Below are positions 18,370 through 25,587 of a stretch of 50,235 bases of DNA, piece by piece. The position numbers and the translations under genes were made by a program. The stretch is taken from assembly GCA_019695095.1 (NCBI GenBank), contig JAIBAQ010000020.1:1-50235 (forward strand), read 5' to 3'. This stretch comes from Candidatus Hydrogenedentota bacterium. GTDB lineage: Bacteria; Hydrogenedentota; Hydrogenedentia; Hydrogenedentales; SLHB01. The stretch's first letter is position 1, and each line of letters starts with the position of its first letter. Below the pieces are notes generated by a model. That model did not search any database. It was not told the DNA's origin and saw only the letters and a list, made by a program, of their open reading frames with translations.

Positions 18370-19137
18370 GTGAAATTGCTGGTGGCACTGCGTGTGGGTT
18401 GGCGCATGCTGGCGTTGGCCGTTTGGACGCTGTCGCTGTTTTCGCTCCGCCTGGTCAGTAAAATGCTGGGTTTGTACTCCCTTTCGCTCGATCAGCGGAC
18501 TACGCGCCGCTTGCTCTACCGCTGGGCGGGAGGCGTGGCGCGCATCGTGAACATGAAGCTGGAAGTGCGCGGAACGCCGCCGTCGCCGCCGTTCTACCTC
18601 GTCACCAATCATCTGAGTTATATCGACGTGCTGCTTCTTGCGCGCACGGCGGGCTGCGTTTATGTATCGCGCGCCGATGTCGAACAGTGGCCGGTCGTCG
18701 GTTTCATCGCGCGCATGATGAACACCTGCTTTATCGATCGCGCGCGTGTGCGCGACACGAAGCGCGTTAACGACCTTATTGCAGGACTGCTCGACAAGGG
18801 ATACGGCGTGCATATGTTCGCCGAGAGCAAGATCGCGCAGGATGCGCAGATACACCCGTTCAAACCGCCGCTGCTGGAGCCGGCCGTCCAAAAGGGTTGC
18901 GCCGTGCACTATGCGGCAATCTCGTACAGCACGCCGGTGGGCAGTCCGCGCGCCGCGGATGTCATCATTTGGAAAGACGGCGTCTCGTTTATGGGCAACA
19001 TGATCAATGTGCTCGGCCTTCCCGGGTTCAGTGCCGTCATTAGTTTTGGCGACAAGCCCATCCAAGGTGACGACCGCAAAGAGCTGGCTGACAAGTTGTA
19101 TCGCGCTGTACTCGAGCGCTTCACGCCCGTGGGTTGA
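18370..19137 (+). CDS. PlsC-type 1-acylglycerol-3-phosphate O-acyltransferase (first copy)
   Basis: PlsC-family enzymes add an acyl chain to lysophosphatidic acid or related lysolipids at the inner membrane. The 255-residue protein has an N-terminal hydrophobic segment (residues 3-35), the catalytic HX4D motif NHLSYID (His81, Asp86), the substrate loop CFIDRARVRD and a FAESKIAQDAQIHPFK block matching motif III (normally FPEGTRS). Here the GT of EGT is replaced, as in some lyso-ornithine or atypical acyltransferases. The start is GTG at 18370, 53 bases after the CBS gene. The exact substrate is uncertain. Confidence 0.82.
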   Translation: MKLLVALRVGWRMLALAVWTLSLFSLRLVSKMLGLYSLSLDQRTTRRLLYRWAGGVARIVNMKLEVRGTPPSPPFYLVTNHLSYIDVLLLARTAGCVYVSRADVEQWPVVGFIARMMNTCFIDRARVRDTKRVNDLIAGLLDKGYGVHMFAESKIAQDAQIHPFKPPLLEPAVQKGCAVHYAAISYSTPVGSPRAADVIIWKDGVSFMGNMINVLGLPGFSAVISFGDKPIQGDDRKELADKLYRAVLERFTPVG

Positions 19138-19148
19138 GGCTGAGCTCC

Positions 19149-19961
19149 GTGAACGACACAGGTCAGGAAGCGCTTCCCCTGAAAGGAGAAAAGCCAGGGC
19201 TTGCCGATGTGCTCCGTGTTATTCGGCGAGTGACATTGATTGCCGCATGGACCGTGGGGCTGTTCTTGGTCCGTCTTACCTTTATGCCGCTATCGATTGT
19301 GGCGCGCGTGACTGAGCGGCGCATGCGTCAGTCGATACTCCGGCTGTGGGGCCGCGGTATCGCGCGGATCGCGGGGATGCGCATCGAAGTGGTCGGGACT
19401 CCACCCGCTCCGCCCTTTCTTCTGGTTTCGAATCATCTCAGCTACGCGGACATCGTCGTATATGCGCAGTGCCTGGGGTGCTTGTTCGTGTCCATGGCGG
19501 AAGTGAGTTCGTGGCCGCTGATCGGGTGGATAAGCAAAGGGATGAACACCCTATTCATCGACCGAAAGCGTATGCGAGATGCGCGTCGCGTCGCGGAGTT
19601 GATTCAAGCTTCGCTTCACGAAGGCAACGGCATGCTGGTGTTTCCCGAGAGCGTGACAAGTCCCGGTGAAACCGTGCTCCCCTTCAAGCCCGCACTGTTG
19701 GAGCCTGCCGTTGCGATAGGGCTTGGCGTCCACTACGCAACGCTGCGCTACGCCAACCCCGGCGCCGTTCCTCCCGCCTCGATTGCCGTATGTTGGACGG
19801 ACAACACACCATTTGGTGTGCACGTGTTGAGGTTGTTGCGCGTGCCGCGATTCGAAGCGCGCGTGATCTTCGGCTCTGAACCTATTGCCGCCGATGACCG
19901 GAAGGAGCTTGCCGCGCGGTTGCGCGACGCAGTTGCTGCGCAACTTGATCCCGTGGAGTAA
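19149..19961 (+). CDS. PlsC-type acyltransferase (second copy)
   Basis: This tandem paralog of the gene before it has 270 residues from the GTG at 19149. That start has GAGG eight bases upstream; a TTG at 19134 overlapping the previous stop is the alternative. The HX4D motif is NHLSYAD, the substrate loop is TLFIDRKRMRDARR, and motif III is LVFPESVTSPGETVLPFKP, again with PES in place of the classical PEGTR. The shared departure suggests both copies belong to one subfamily, perhaps acting successively on the same lipid. A bidirectional-looking hairpin follows. Confidence 0.82.
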   Translation: MNDTGQEALPLKGEKPGLADVLRVIRRVTLIAAWTVGLFLVRLTFMPLSIVARVTERRMRQSILRLWGRGIARIAGMRIEVVGTPPAPPFLLVSNHLSYADIVVYAQCLGCLFVSMAEVSSWPLIGWISKGMNTLFIDRKRMRDARRVAELIQASLHEGNGMLVFPESVTSPGETVLPFKPALLEPAVAIGLGVHYATLRYANPGAVPPASIAVCWTDNTPFGVHVLRLLRVPRFEARVIFGSEPIAADDRKELAARLRDAVAAQLDPVE

Positions 19962-19996
19962 AGTAAAAGGCGCCTCCGCCGAAACGGAAGCGCCTT
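19961..19996 (-). terminator. Hairpin terminator between convergent genes
   Basis: AAGGCGC (19967-19973) pairs with GCGCCTT (19990-19996), with an inner CCG/CGG. Read on the reverse strand it is followed by TTTACTTT, so it best serves the DUF6807 gene. It could also end plus-strand transcription. Confidence 0.65.
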
Positions 19997-20016
19997 GATG
20001 GAATCTCAATACCGGG

Positions 20017-21231
20017 CTATTTGCCTTCGCCCCAACTGACCTTCGGCGGCTTTGCATAGTCGGCAAAGCGATCCTCGATCTTCGCGTCCGCGGCCCCGCC
20101 GCTATGCACCAGGATGCGGTATTTGAACGTGAGCGTTTCGCCCTTCTTGAGCGTGTAATCGCCGTTCAGCCGATTCGAGTCTTTCTCGGTGAAATACGAA
20201 AGGCCGAAACAGTTTGCTCCCAGGAGCCCGTAGTCGCGCACGTGCCAGCACGTTGGATAACGCAGGTTCGACGGATTGTCGAACACCGTGACGCCGCGTA
20301 CGCCAACGCCTTCGATGGTGCCGGAGTAGTCACACCAGGGCGAAGCCTTGCCCCAGCACGCTGCCCCTCCCACACGGCCCCCATCAAGCGTAATCGTTCC
20401 GCCGTTCTTCTCATTCAGGCAGTCACGCATGCGCAGGGCGACAATCCCACCTTCCTTGGTGTCCTTAAAGAGCACGTCACCCTCGGTAGCCGTGAACGTG
20501 ACTGTTACGTCGAACAGGCGCGAACTGGCAGGTGTCGGATAGAACCGATATTCGCGTTCTTCCGCGAGGATAGGCTTCTTCTCTTTATCAACCCAGGAAT
20601 TCTTGGCATGAATCCAGCCGTACGCGTCGCCAGAACCGTGCGTAACCTCCCCGCTGACTTGGTAGCCGGAGTTTTCGCCCTCGGCCCAGCAGTCGACGCC
20701 GTTCACGTCGCCATAAGCGCTCCAGAAGGACTTGTGGTGCGGGTGGTCTTCGGATAGTTCCTTTTCGCCCACTGGCCAATCGCGCGTGATGGTTGCGCCG
20801 CCCTCGGAAAGCAACGGCCACAAGAAAGGTTTCTTGTAATCGTTCGAGTGGTAATAGGCGGTGAACAACTCGTCGTCAATGAAGACTTCCAGTTTGCCGT
20901 TGTCTTCAATGCGAACGCGAGGTGGGTGCTTGTCGTCGTTCACTTTGACCGTGTACGTGTGCTTTGTATTTGGCATGGCGCCCTCCGGAAGGAAAACGAA
21001 CTCGCCGTTGCGGACTGTCCCCGGAAATTCCTTGCCGGTCTTGCCCTCTTGGACACGAATGGCAAGGTTGTCGGCGACAGTCCCGTCAAAAGGTAGCGAC
21101 AGCGGAACATGGAGACTGGTTTGCGAACCCGATTCAAGCAGGATGGTGCGTCCATCAAGCGAATCGGCCGCCATGCCAGGCATCGCTGCCGAGATTAGAA
21201 CTGCAAGTGTCCACACCAATCGAGTATTCAT
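20017..21231 (-). CDS. DUF6807 ('PmoA family') secreted protein
   Basis: The 404-residue protein has a signal peptide (VWTLAVLISAAMPGMAA). Conserved DUF6807 features include the catalytic-looking DHPHHKSFWSAYGDVNG, FYHSND-like AYYHSNDYKKPFLWPLL, and late motifs DNPSNLRYPTCWHVRDYGLL and FGLSYF. Databases label this family 'methane oxygenase PmoA', but it is unrelated to particulate methane monooxygenase and its true role is unknown. It is frequent in Planctomycetes-like polysaccharide degraders, where it accompanies Gfo/Idh/MocA oxidoreductases like the one at 25.6 kb. A carbohydrate-related role is inference. Confidence 0.82.
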   Translation of the reverse strand: MNTRLVWTLAVLISAAMPGMAADSLDGRTILLESGSQTSLHVPLSLPFDGTVADNLAIRVQEGKTGKEFPGTVRNGEFVFLPEGAMPNTKHTYTVKVNDDKHPPRVRIEDNGKLEVFIDDELFTAYYHSNDYKKPFLWPLLSEGGATITRDWPVGEKELSEDHPHHKSFWSAYGDVNGVDCWAEGENSGYQVSGEVTHGSGDAYGWIHAKNSWVDKEKKPILAEEREYRFYPTPASSRLFDVTVTFTATEGDVLFKDTKEGGIVALRMRDCLNEKNGGTITLDGGRVGGAACWGKASPWCDYSGTIEGVGVRGVTVFDNPSNLRYPTCWHVRDYGLLGANCFGLSYFTEKDSNRLNGDYTLKKGETLTFKYRILVHSGGAADAKIEDRFADYAKPPKVSWGEGK

Positions 21232-21259
21232 TCTGAGTCTCCCTGTGCGAATCGGTCGC

Positions 21260-22018
21260 TTATCTCAACGATGCCGCTTCTTCCAGAACACGGTCATACC
21301 AATCGATCTCAACCGCTTCGATGCCGCGAAGAATCATCGGGAACTCCGATGTCTTCAATTGCTGAAACAGGGCCGCGCCACGCCGCAGAATCTCATGGCC
21401 TAGCGTGAACCCCGCCAATTCCTCTTCATCATACAGATCCGGGCGCGATTCCATCAGCGCGCGTGAATTGTCCATGATCTCGACGGTAGCCGTCAGCAAC
21501 TTCACGTTGGACAAACACGTGAACAACTTCAGCACTTCCGTCCGGAATCGAATGACTTCTTCCTTGGGCACGTGCGCGATCATCTGAATCATCGTTTCGC
21601 GTTTGGCCACGTCGCGTGGCGTTAAGCCGCGCGCGTGCGCATACTTCAGCATCTCGCCCTCGAGGCGGCGCGTTTCGAGATACGCTTCCAGCGAATGCGC
21701 GCCCGCCTTTACCGCCGATGGGAACATCACGCCAAGCTTCCATACCGTCTTCACCGCCATCATCATCAGCGGGGTCAGGCGCCGTGGCGACCGAATGACG
21801 ACTCCCATGTGATCGAACGCCGCATCCAGTTTCATGCGCTGTTGCGACTCGGGATAAATGCACTCCAGAAAGTAATCGCGCAACAGCTCAATCTTACGCT
21901 CGGAGACGGCTCGAAACTCGCCGAATCGCCGTACATTCTCAAGCAGATACCGCCCGCGCAATTGCTCGCGGTATCCATCGATTACGGCGTATTTTAGAGT
22001 CGCATTATCGGCAGGCAT
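21260..22018 (-). CDS. Conserved-looking helical protein of unknown function
   Basis: I do not recognise this 252-residue protein. It has no signal peptide and is nearly all helix by composition. Charged amphipathic stretches (KIELLRDYFLECIYPESQQR, LEGEMLKYAHARGLTPRDVA) flank a moderately hydrophobic segment (LTPLMMMAVKTVWKLGVMFP, about 81-100) that could be peripheral to the membrane. It starts at ATG 22018 and lies 28 bases upstream of the DUF6807 gene on the same strand, so the two could share a transcript. Codon use matches the neighbours. Confidence 0.55.
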   Translation of the reverse strand: MPADNATLKYAVIDGYREQLRGRYLLENVRRFGEFRAVSERKIELLRDYFLECIYPESQQRMKLDAAFDHMGVVIRSPRRLTPLMMMAVKTVWKLGVMFPSAVKAGAHSLEAYLETRRLEGEMLKYAHARGLTPRDVAKRETMIQMIAHVPKEEVIRFRTEVLKLFTCLSNVKLLTATVEIMDNSRALMESRPDLYDEEELAGFTLGHEILRRGAALFQQLKTSEFPMILRGIEAVEIDWYDRVLEEAASLR

Positions 22019-22182
22019 GGCAACTTCTGCTTTGCAGGCGCTGGAACACGAGCTTGCGCCAACTCCATCACTTTAGCACAGCTTGCCCGCCCGGGGCGAT
22101 TGTCGCAATCTGCGGTTATGATGACATCGCGAGGTGCTCGCCACGCGCACTGTGTCCGTATTGGATTAATGAGTTATCTATA

Positions 22183-22211
22183 TTGACAATCAGAGTGCTT
22201 GGTGGTATAAA
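22183..22211 (+). promoter_or_regulatory. Near-consensus sigma-70 promoter of a small RNA gene
   Basis: A perfect TTGACA (22183-22188), a 17-base spacer and TATAAA (22206-22211). The expected start is at the first G of GGG at 22218. It is one of the two best promoter matches in the window, and no open reading frame with a credible start follows. Confidence 0.8.
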
Positions 22212-22217
22212 TCTTTT

Positions 22218-22286
22218 GGGTCCGAAACTTGGCTCGTCTGAGTAGTAGGACTCACCCGGGAGCTGAAGAAGCTCCCCCTTTCTTTT
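22218..22286 (+). ncRNA. Predicted structured small RNA (~69 nt), unknown family
   Basis: Between a near-consensus promoter and an intrinsic terminator the transcript folds as one long stem-loop. GGGU (22218-22221) pairs with ACCC (22254-22257), CC (22222-22223) with GG (22248-22249), ACU (22227-22229) with AGU (22244-22246) and GCUC (22232-22235) with GAGU (22240-22243), around a GUCU loop. Small internal loops separate these helices. The terminator hairpin follows directly. No ATG occurs in it. It matches no RNA family I recognise. Its 3' end meets the stop codon of the convergent DUF3800 gene, so it could be antisense to that mRNA's tail or independent. Confidence 0.6.
22258..22286 (+). 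terminator. Intrinsic terminator of the small RNA
   Basis: GGGAGCT (22258-22264) pairs with AGCTCCC (22270-22276) around a five-base loop, then CCTTTCTTTT. The T run exists only in the plus direction, so it serves the small RNA and not the convergent gene. Confidence 0.75.
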
Positions 22287-23055
22287 ATAGACGGACTACT
22301 CCAAAGGGAACGGATGGTGAAGCAAACCTGCAAAGAATTGGCTGCAGGCGAGTGAAGTACTTTGCGCCTCCCGTCTTCCGCATGTATCGGCAGGGATTCT
22401 GGAATTGGTAGAGTACGTAAGCAGCCACGTCACATGCTTGAATGAAGTATGAGTGTTTGGAGTCTCGCATAATCGGATCTTCGATCAGATTCACAATCTG
22501 AAGATTCCTTGATCCCGTTCCGTAATGTTGTTGATTGGGTACAGGGTTGTACCGCCTCATCCGTCTCAGAAGGTTGCGTAACTTCAGTTCATCGGTATGG
22601 TCACAAACGACGATGCCCTTTTCCGGAAGGTTGCGACTGCCTCGGAAGTTGCCGGCTGTAATGGTATTCTCGAATCGTTGAATGAGCGCTTCCCATCCGT
22701 GCGTAAACACATCATAGCCAGGCGATTTGCGGTTCTTGTCGACTATCACGTTGATGATGTCAATCTTCGGAATCCGCGCGAGTTCGTCGCAGACGGCGCG
22801 AACTATGGCGAGGCGGTCGTTTCTTGCTATCAACGCATACGACTTTGGGGGCTTGTTAATCATGCGAGCGGCATGGATCTCATCACGAAGCCGCAGCCCG
22901 TACTGAACTCTCAATCGACGTCGAAGGGCTACAAAGAGGGCCAACGTTGACTGCCAGTCTTGTTCATGCACGATGAGCCCAGATAGAGCGAAGCAAGTAC
23001 TTGGAGATCCCACCAGACCCGGATCGCCGCTTTCATCTACGTACATTATGTACAT
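22285..23055 (-). CDS. DUF3800 protein
   Basis: The 256-residue protein (from ATG 23055) opens with the family hallmark MYIMYVDESGDPG. It has further conserved acidic spots in LRDEIHAARM, IVVCDHTDELKLRNLLRR and SYFIQACDVAAYVLYQF. DUF3800 proteins are scattered among bacteria and phages; the spaced acidic residues suggest a metal-dependent, RNase H-like fold, but no function is proven. Base composition is visibly less GC-rich than in neighbouring genes, consistent with recent acquisition. A longer start at 23127 adds a stretch with no family similarity. Its stop codon lies in the T run of the small-RNA terminator and it has no good terminator of its own. Confidence 0.82.
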   Translation of the reverse strand: MYIMYVDESGDPGLVGSPSTCFALSGLIVHEQDWQSTLALFVALRRRLRVQYGLRLRDEIHAARMINKPPKSYALIARNDRLAIVRAVCDELARIPKIDIINVIVDKNRKSPGYDVFTHGWEALIQRFENTITAGNFRGSRNLPEKGIVVCDHTDELKLRNLLRRMRRYNPVPNQQHYGTGSRNLQIVNLIEDPIMRDSKHSYFIQACDVAAYVLYQFQNPCRYMRKTGGAKYFTRLQPILCRFASPSVPFGVVRL

Positions 23056-23296
23056 ATCCGACCCCCCGAAGATAGGAGTACCATTGTACCATGATGGCCA
23101 TGCCGATTGTGCGCGCGTGAAGGACATGGAGCTTGGCAGCCTGTTTCCGGTGACTCACAAGTTACAGCCGCAGATTGGGCGGGCTTCGGCGCATCTAGAG
23201 AGAATGTGGTACACTTCAGCGGGGTAAAGGGGCGAATCAAAACGTAAGGGCTGTGGCCCGTCTTCTTCGGCGACGGATAATGGAGGTCCGGGGAAG

Positions 23297-24286
23297 ATGC
23301 GCTATCTACTTGCCCTATCAATTTTTGTGGCGGCCTTGGGCGCCGGTTGTCCATCGGGAGATCCCGGATTGCCACCCGGAGGTGACGATACCGGCGGTGG
23401 GGGCGGAGTAGACGGCATTGTCAACGGCAGCCTCGACGGAGCCCAGATCTTCCCTTCTGACAATCCGTGGAACACACCCATCGACACGCTTCCTGTCGAT
23501 CCGAATTCCGATACGTTGATCGACAGCATTGGCCGGGACGACCACCTTCACCCCGATTTCGGCGCGAACTGGAACGGCGGTCCCTTTGGCATACCGTACA
23601 TTCTTGTTTCGGGCGACACGCCGGGCAAGGCGGTCGAGTTTGAGTACGACGACGAGAGCGATCACGCGTTGTATCCGATTGCCCGCAACACACCGATCGA
23701 GGGGGGACCCAATTCCAGCGGCGACCGTCACATGATCATGATTGATCAAGACAATTGGATCCTCTACGAACTGTACAGCGTGTATCCTCCCGCGCACTCG
23801 GGCGCTCCGTACAGCGCGGGGTCCGGGGCCATCTTTGACCTAAGCAGTAACGACGTGCGTCCGGCGGGATGGACGTCGGCGGATGCCGCGGGCTTGCCGA
23901 TTTTTCCGGGCTTGGTGCGATACGACGAGGTCGTGGAACAAGGCGAAATCACGCACGCGTTGCGTTTTACCGTAAACCATACGCGGCGTGCGTATGTGTA
24001 CCCAGCGCGGCACTTCGCGAGCAACAATACAAGCGCGTCGCTGCCGCCGATGGGGATGCGTGTGCGGCTCAAAGCGAGCTTCGATATCTCCGGCTATCCG
24101 GATTCGGTGAAAGTGATTCTGCGCGCCTTGAAGAAGTACGGAATGATGGTGGCCGACAACGGCAGCGACTGGTACATCTCGGGCGCGCCGGATGCGCGGT
24201 GGGACGATGACGAACTGAACACGTTGAAAGAACTCACCGGAGACGATTTTGAAGTTGTGCAGATGGGGACTATCGTTACGGATTGA
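23297..24286 (+). CDS. Secreted lipoprotein of unknown function
   Basis: The 329-residue protein has a lipoprotein signal with lipobox LGAGC (Cys18), then a Gly/Asp/Pro-rich spacer (about 20-45). The globular domain (about 50-329) starts at IFPSDNPWNTPIDTLPVD. Conserved-looking blocks include GDRHMIMIDQDNWILYELYS, HALRFTVNHTRRAYVYPARH, MGMRVRLKASFDISGYP and VADNGSDWYISGAPDARWDD. I have seen similar proteins annotated as hypothetical in soil actinobacteria and myxobacteria but cannot name a domain. GGGGAAG lies just before the ATG. It is divergent from DUF3800 across 240 bases in which I see no convincing promoter. Confidence 0.7.
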   Translation: MRYLLALSIFVAALGAGCPSGDPGLPPGGDDTGGGGGVDGIVNGSLDGAQIFPSDNPWNTPIDTLPVDPNSDTLIDSIGRDDHLHPDFGANWNGGPFGIPYILVSGDTPGKAVEFEYDDESDHALYPIARNTPIEGGPNSSGDRHMIMIDQDNWILYELYSVYPPAHSGAPYSAGSGAIFDLSSNDVRPAGWTSADAAGLPIFPGLVRYDEVVEQGEITHALRFTVNHTRRAYVYPARHFASNNTSASLPPMGMRVRLKASFDISGYPDSVKVILRALKKYGMMVADNGSDWYISGAPDARWDDDELNTLKELTGDDFEVVQMGTIVTD

Positions 24287-24306
24287 AGCGACGAACAGAC
24301 CGAGCG

Positions 24307-24714
24307 TTACGGTTTGCGGCGCAGAATGTAGAACGATCCGCTCGCTTTTGCGACGAGATCGTCGCCCGAACGGACCTCGGATTCGAGGAACGCAATTCGA
24401 TTGCCTTGACTGATAACACGCGTCTCGCAGGTGACGCTGCCCGCTGACACGGCCTTGATGTACGTCATCTTTACTTCGAGGGTCGCGCAGTCGAGTCCAT
24501 CTTCCAGACCCGCGAGCACGGCAAGCGCCATACTCGTGTCGGCCAGCGTGTACTGCGCTCCGCCGTGCAACACACCGCCCGCGTTAAGGTGGCGAGGCGT
24601 TATCTCCAGGTGACAAATCGAATGCCCCGGCTCGACAAGCGAGACCGTCATGCCGACCATGCCCGCGAAATAGTCCGCGAGAATGTCATTGACGTTCTGC
24701 ATATCCAACTTCAT
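24307..24714 (-). CDS. PaaI-type hot-dog thioesterase
   Basis: The 135-residue single hot-dog-fold protein would hydrolyse acyl- or aryl-CoA thioesters in the cytoplasm. The family signature is complete: HLNAGGVLHGGAQYTLADTS, with the catalytic Asn/Gly and Asp positions of PaaI/YbgC-like enzymes, then LEVKMTYIKAVSAGSVTCET and GSFYILRR. The ATG at 24714 has GGGAGAT eight bases upstream; a start 60 residues earlier would overlap the divergent gene and lacks family similarity. The substrate is unknown. It converges on the lipoprotein gene. Confidence 0.87.
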   Translation of the reverse strand: MKLDMQNVNDILADYFAGMVGMTVSLVEPGHSICHLEITPRHLNAGGVLHGGAQYTLADTSMALAVLAGLEDGLDCATLEVKMTYIKAVSAGSVTCETRVISQGNRIAFLESEVRSGDDLVAKASGSFYILRRKP

Positions 24715-24822
24715 GGACCCATCTCCCCAAATCCAACGCGGCGCGTCCACAATACTCCATCTCGCGCGTGGATGCATCCGTTCGCATTGAATTGTGCCCG
24801 CCAAAGCGCCCAAACTCCCGCC

Positions 24823-25542
24823 ATGGGCAAAGCGAAAAGCAGAACTCTTGAAGTCGATCTTTATCCATCGTTGCGCGACTATCTCGAAGCGCAAGGATAC
24901 ACCGTGCGCAGCGAAGTGAACGGCTGCGACGTAGTCGCCCAGAAAGGCGACGACCTCATCGTCGTCGAACTGAAGCGCGCGTTCGGTATTGCGCTGCTTG
25001 TTCAGGCGACCGAGCGTCAGCGGATCAGCGATTCGGTCTATGTCGCGATTCCGCGTCCGGGCGAGAGCTTATGGTCCAAGAAATGGAAAGGAATCCGCCA
25101 TCTTCTGCGGAGGCTCGAGCTCGGATTGATACTGGTCGCGCCACGTTCCCGAGCGCGTAAAGTCGAAGTCGTGTTTCACCCGACGCCGTTTGACCGCAAG
25201 AAACGCAGCCAGAAACGGCGCGCCGTACTTGAGGAAGTCGCGGGGCGTTCCGGCGACTACAACCAGGGAGGCAGCACGCGGCGCAAACTGATGACGGCGT
25301 ATCGCGAGAGCGCCGTCCGCATCGCCGTTTGCCTGGATCGTTTGGGGCCGCTTTCGCCGAAGACGTTGCGTGCCTTGGGAACAGGCCCGAAGACGACGGG
25401 CATTCTCTACGACAACGTTTACGGTTGGTTCGAGCGCGTTGACCGAGGCGTGTATGCGCTGAGCGCGCAGGGCAGGAAGGACCTTGCGCAGTACGCGGAC
25501 CTTGCGGCGGCGTTCGCGGCGGAATTGAGCGAGGCAAAATAA
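24823..25542 (+). CDS. DUF2161 protein, PD-(D/E)XK nuclease-like
   Basis: The 239-residue protein begins LEVDLYPSLRDYLEAQGYTV, then EVNGCDVVAQKGDDLIVVEL with KR following. The glutamate, the aspartate in CDVVA and the ELK motif match a PD-(D/E)XK nuclease core (E..., D, ExK), as noted for DUF2161. The C-terminal half (about 150-235) resembles a winged-helix-like module (LGPLSPKTLRALGTGPKTTG). It could act on DNA, but no role is established. The ATG at 24823 is chosen because the preceding 86 open codons lie opposite the thioesterase gene and show no similarity. Confidence 0.78.
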   Translation: MGKAKSRTLEVDLYPSLRDYLEAQGYTVRSEVNGCDVVAQKGDDLIVVELKRAFGIALLVQATERQRISDSVYVAIPRPGESLWSKKWKGIRHLLRRLELGLILVAPRSRARKVEVVFHPTPFDRKKRSQKRRAVLEEVAGRSGDYNQGGSTRRKLMTAYRESAVRIAVCLDRLGPLSPKTLRALGTGPKTTGILYDNVYGWFERVDRGVYALSAQGRKDLAQYADLAAAFAAELSEAK

Positions 25543-25573
25543 AAAGGCAGGGAGCGGTTTCCCACTCCCTGCC
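25541..25573 (-). terminator. Intrinsic terminator of the Gfo/Idh/MocA gene
   Basis: GGCAGGGAG (25546-25554) pairs perfectly with CTCCCTGCC (25565-25573). On the reverse strand the stem is followed by TTTTTATTTT. The T run overlaps the stop region of the convergent DUF2161 gene, so one hairpin may serve both. Confidence 0.85.
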
Positions 25574-25587
25574 GATTCACGCGACGC

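Noticed and set aside
20017-21231. Methane monooxygenase subunit, as the 'PmoA family' label suggests
   Set aside because: It is a soluble secreted protein with DUF6807 features and none of the membrane helices of particulate methane monooxygenase.
22229-22411. Short plus-strand open frame from a TTG within the small RNA
   Set aside because: No ribosome site, unusual start, runs through the terminator into the antisense of DUF3800; the span is better explained as a structured RNA.
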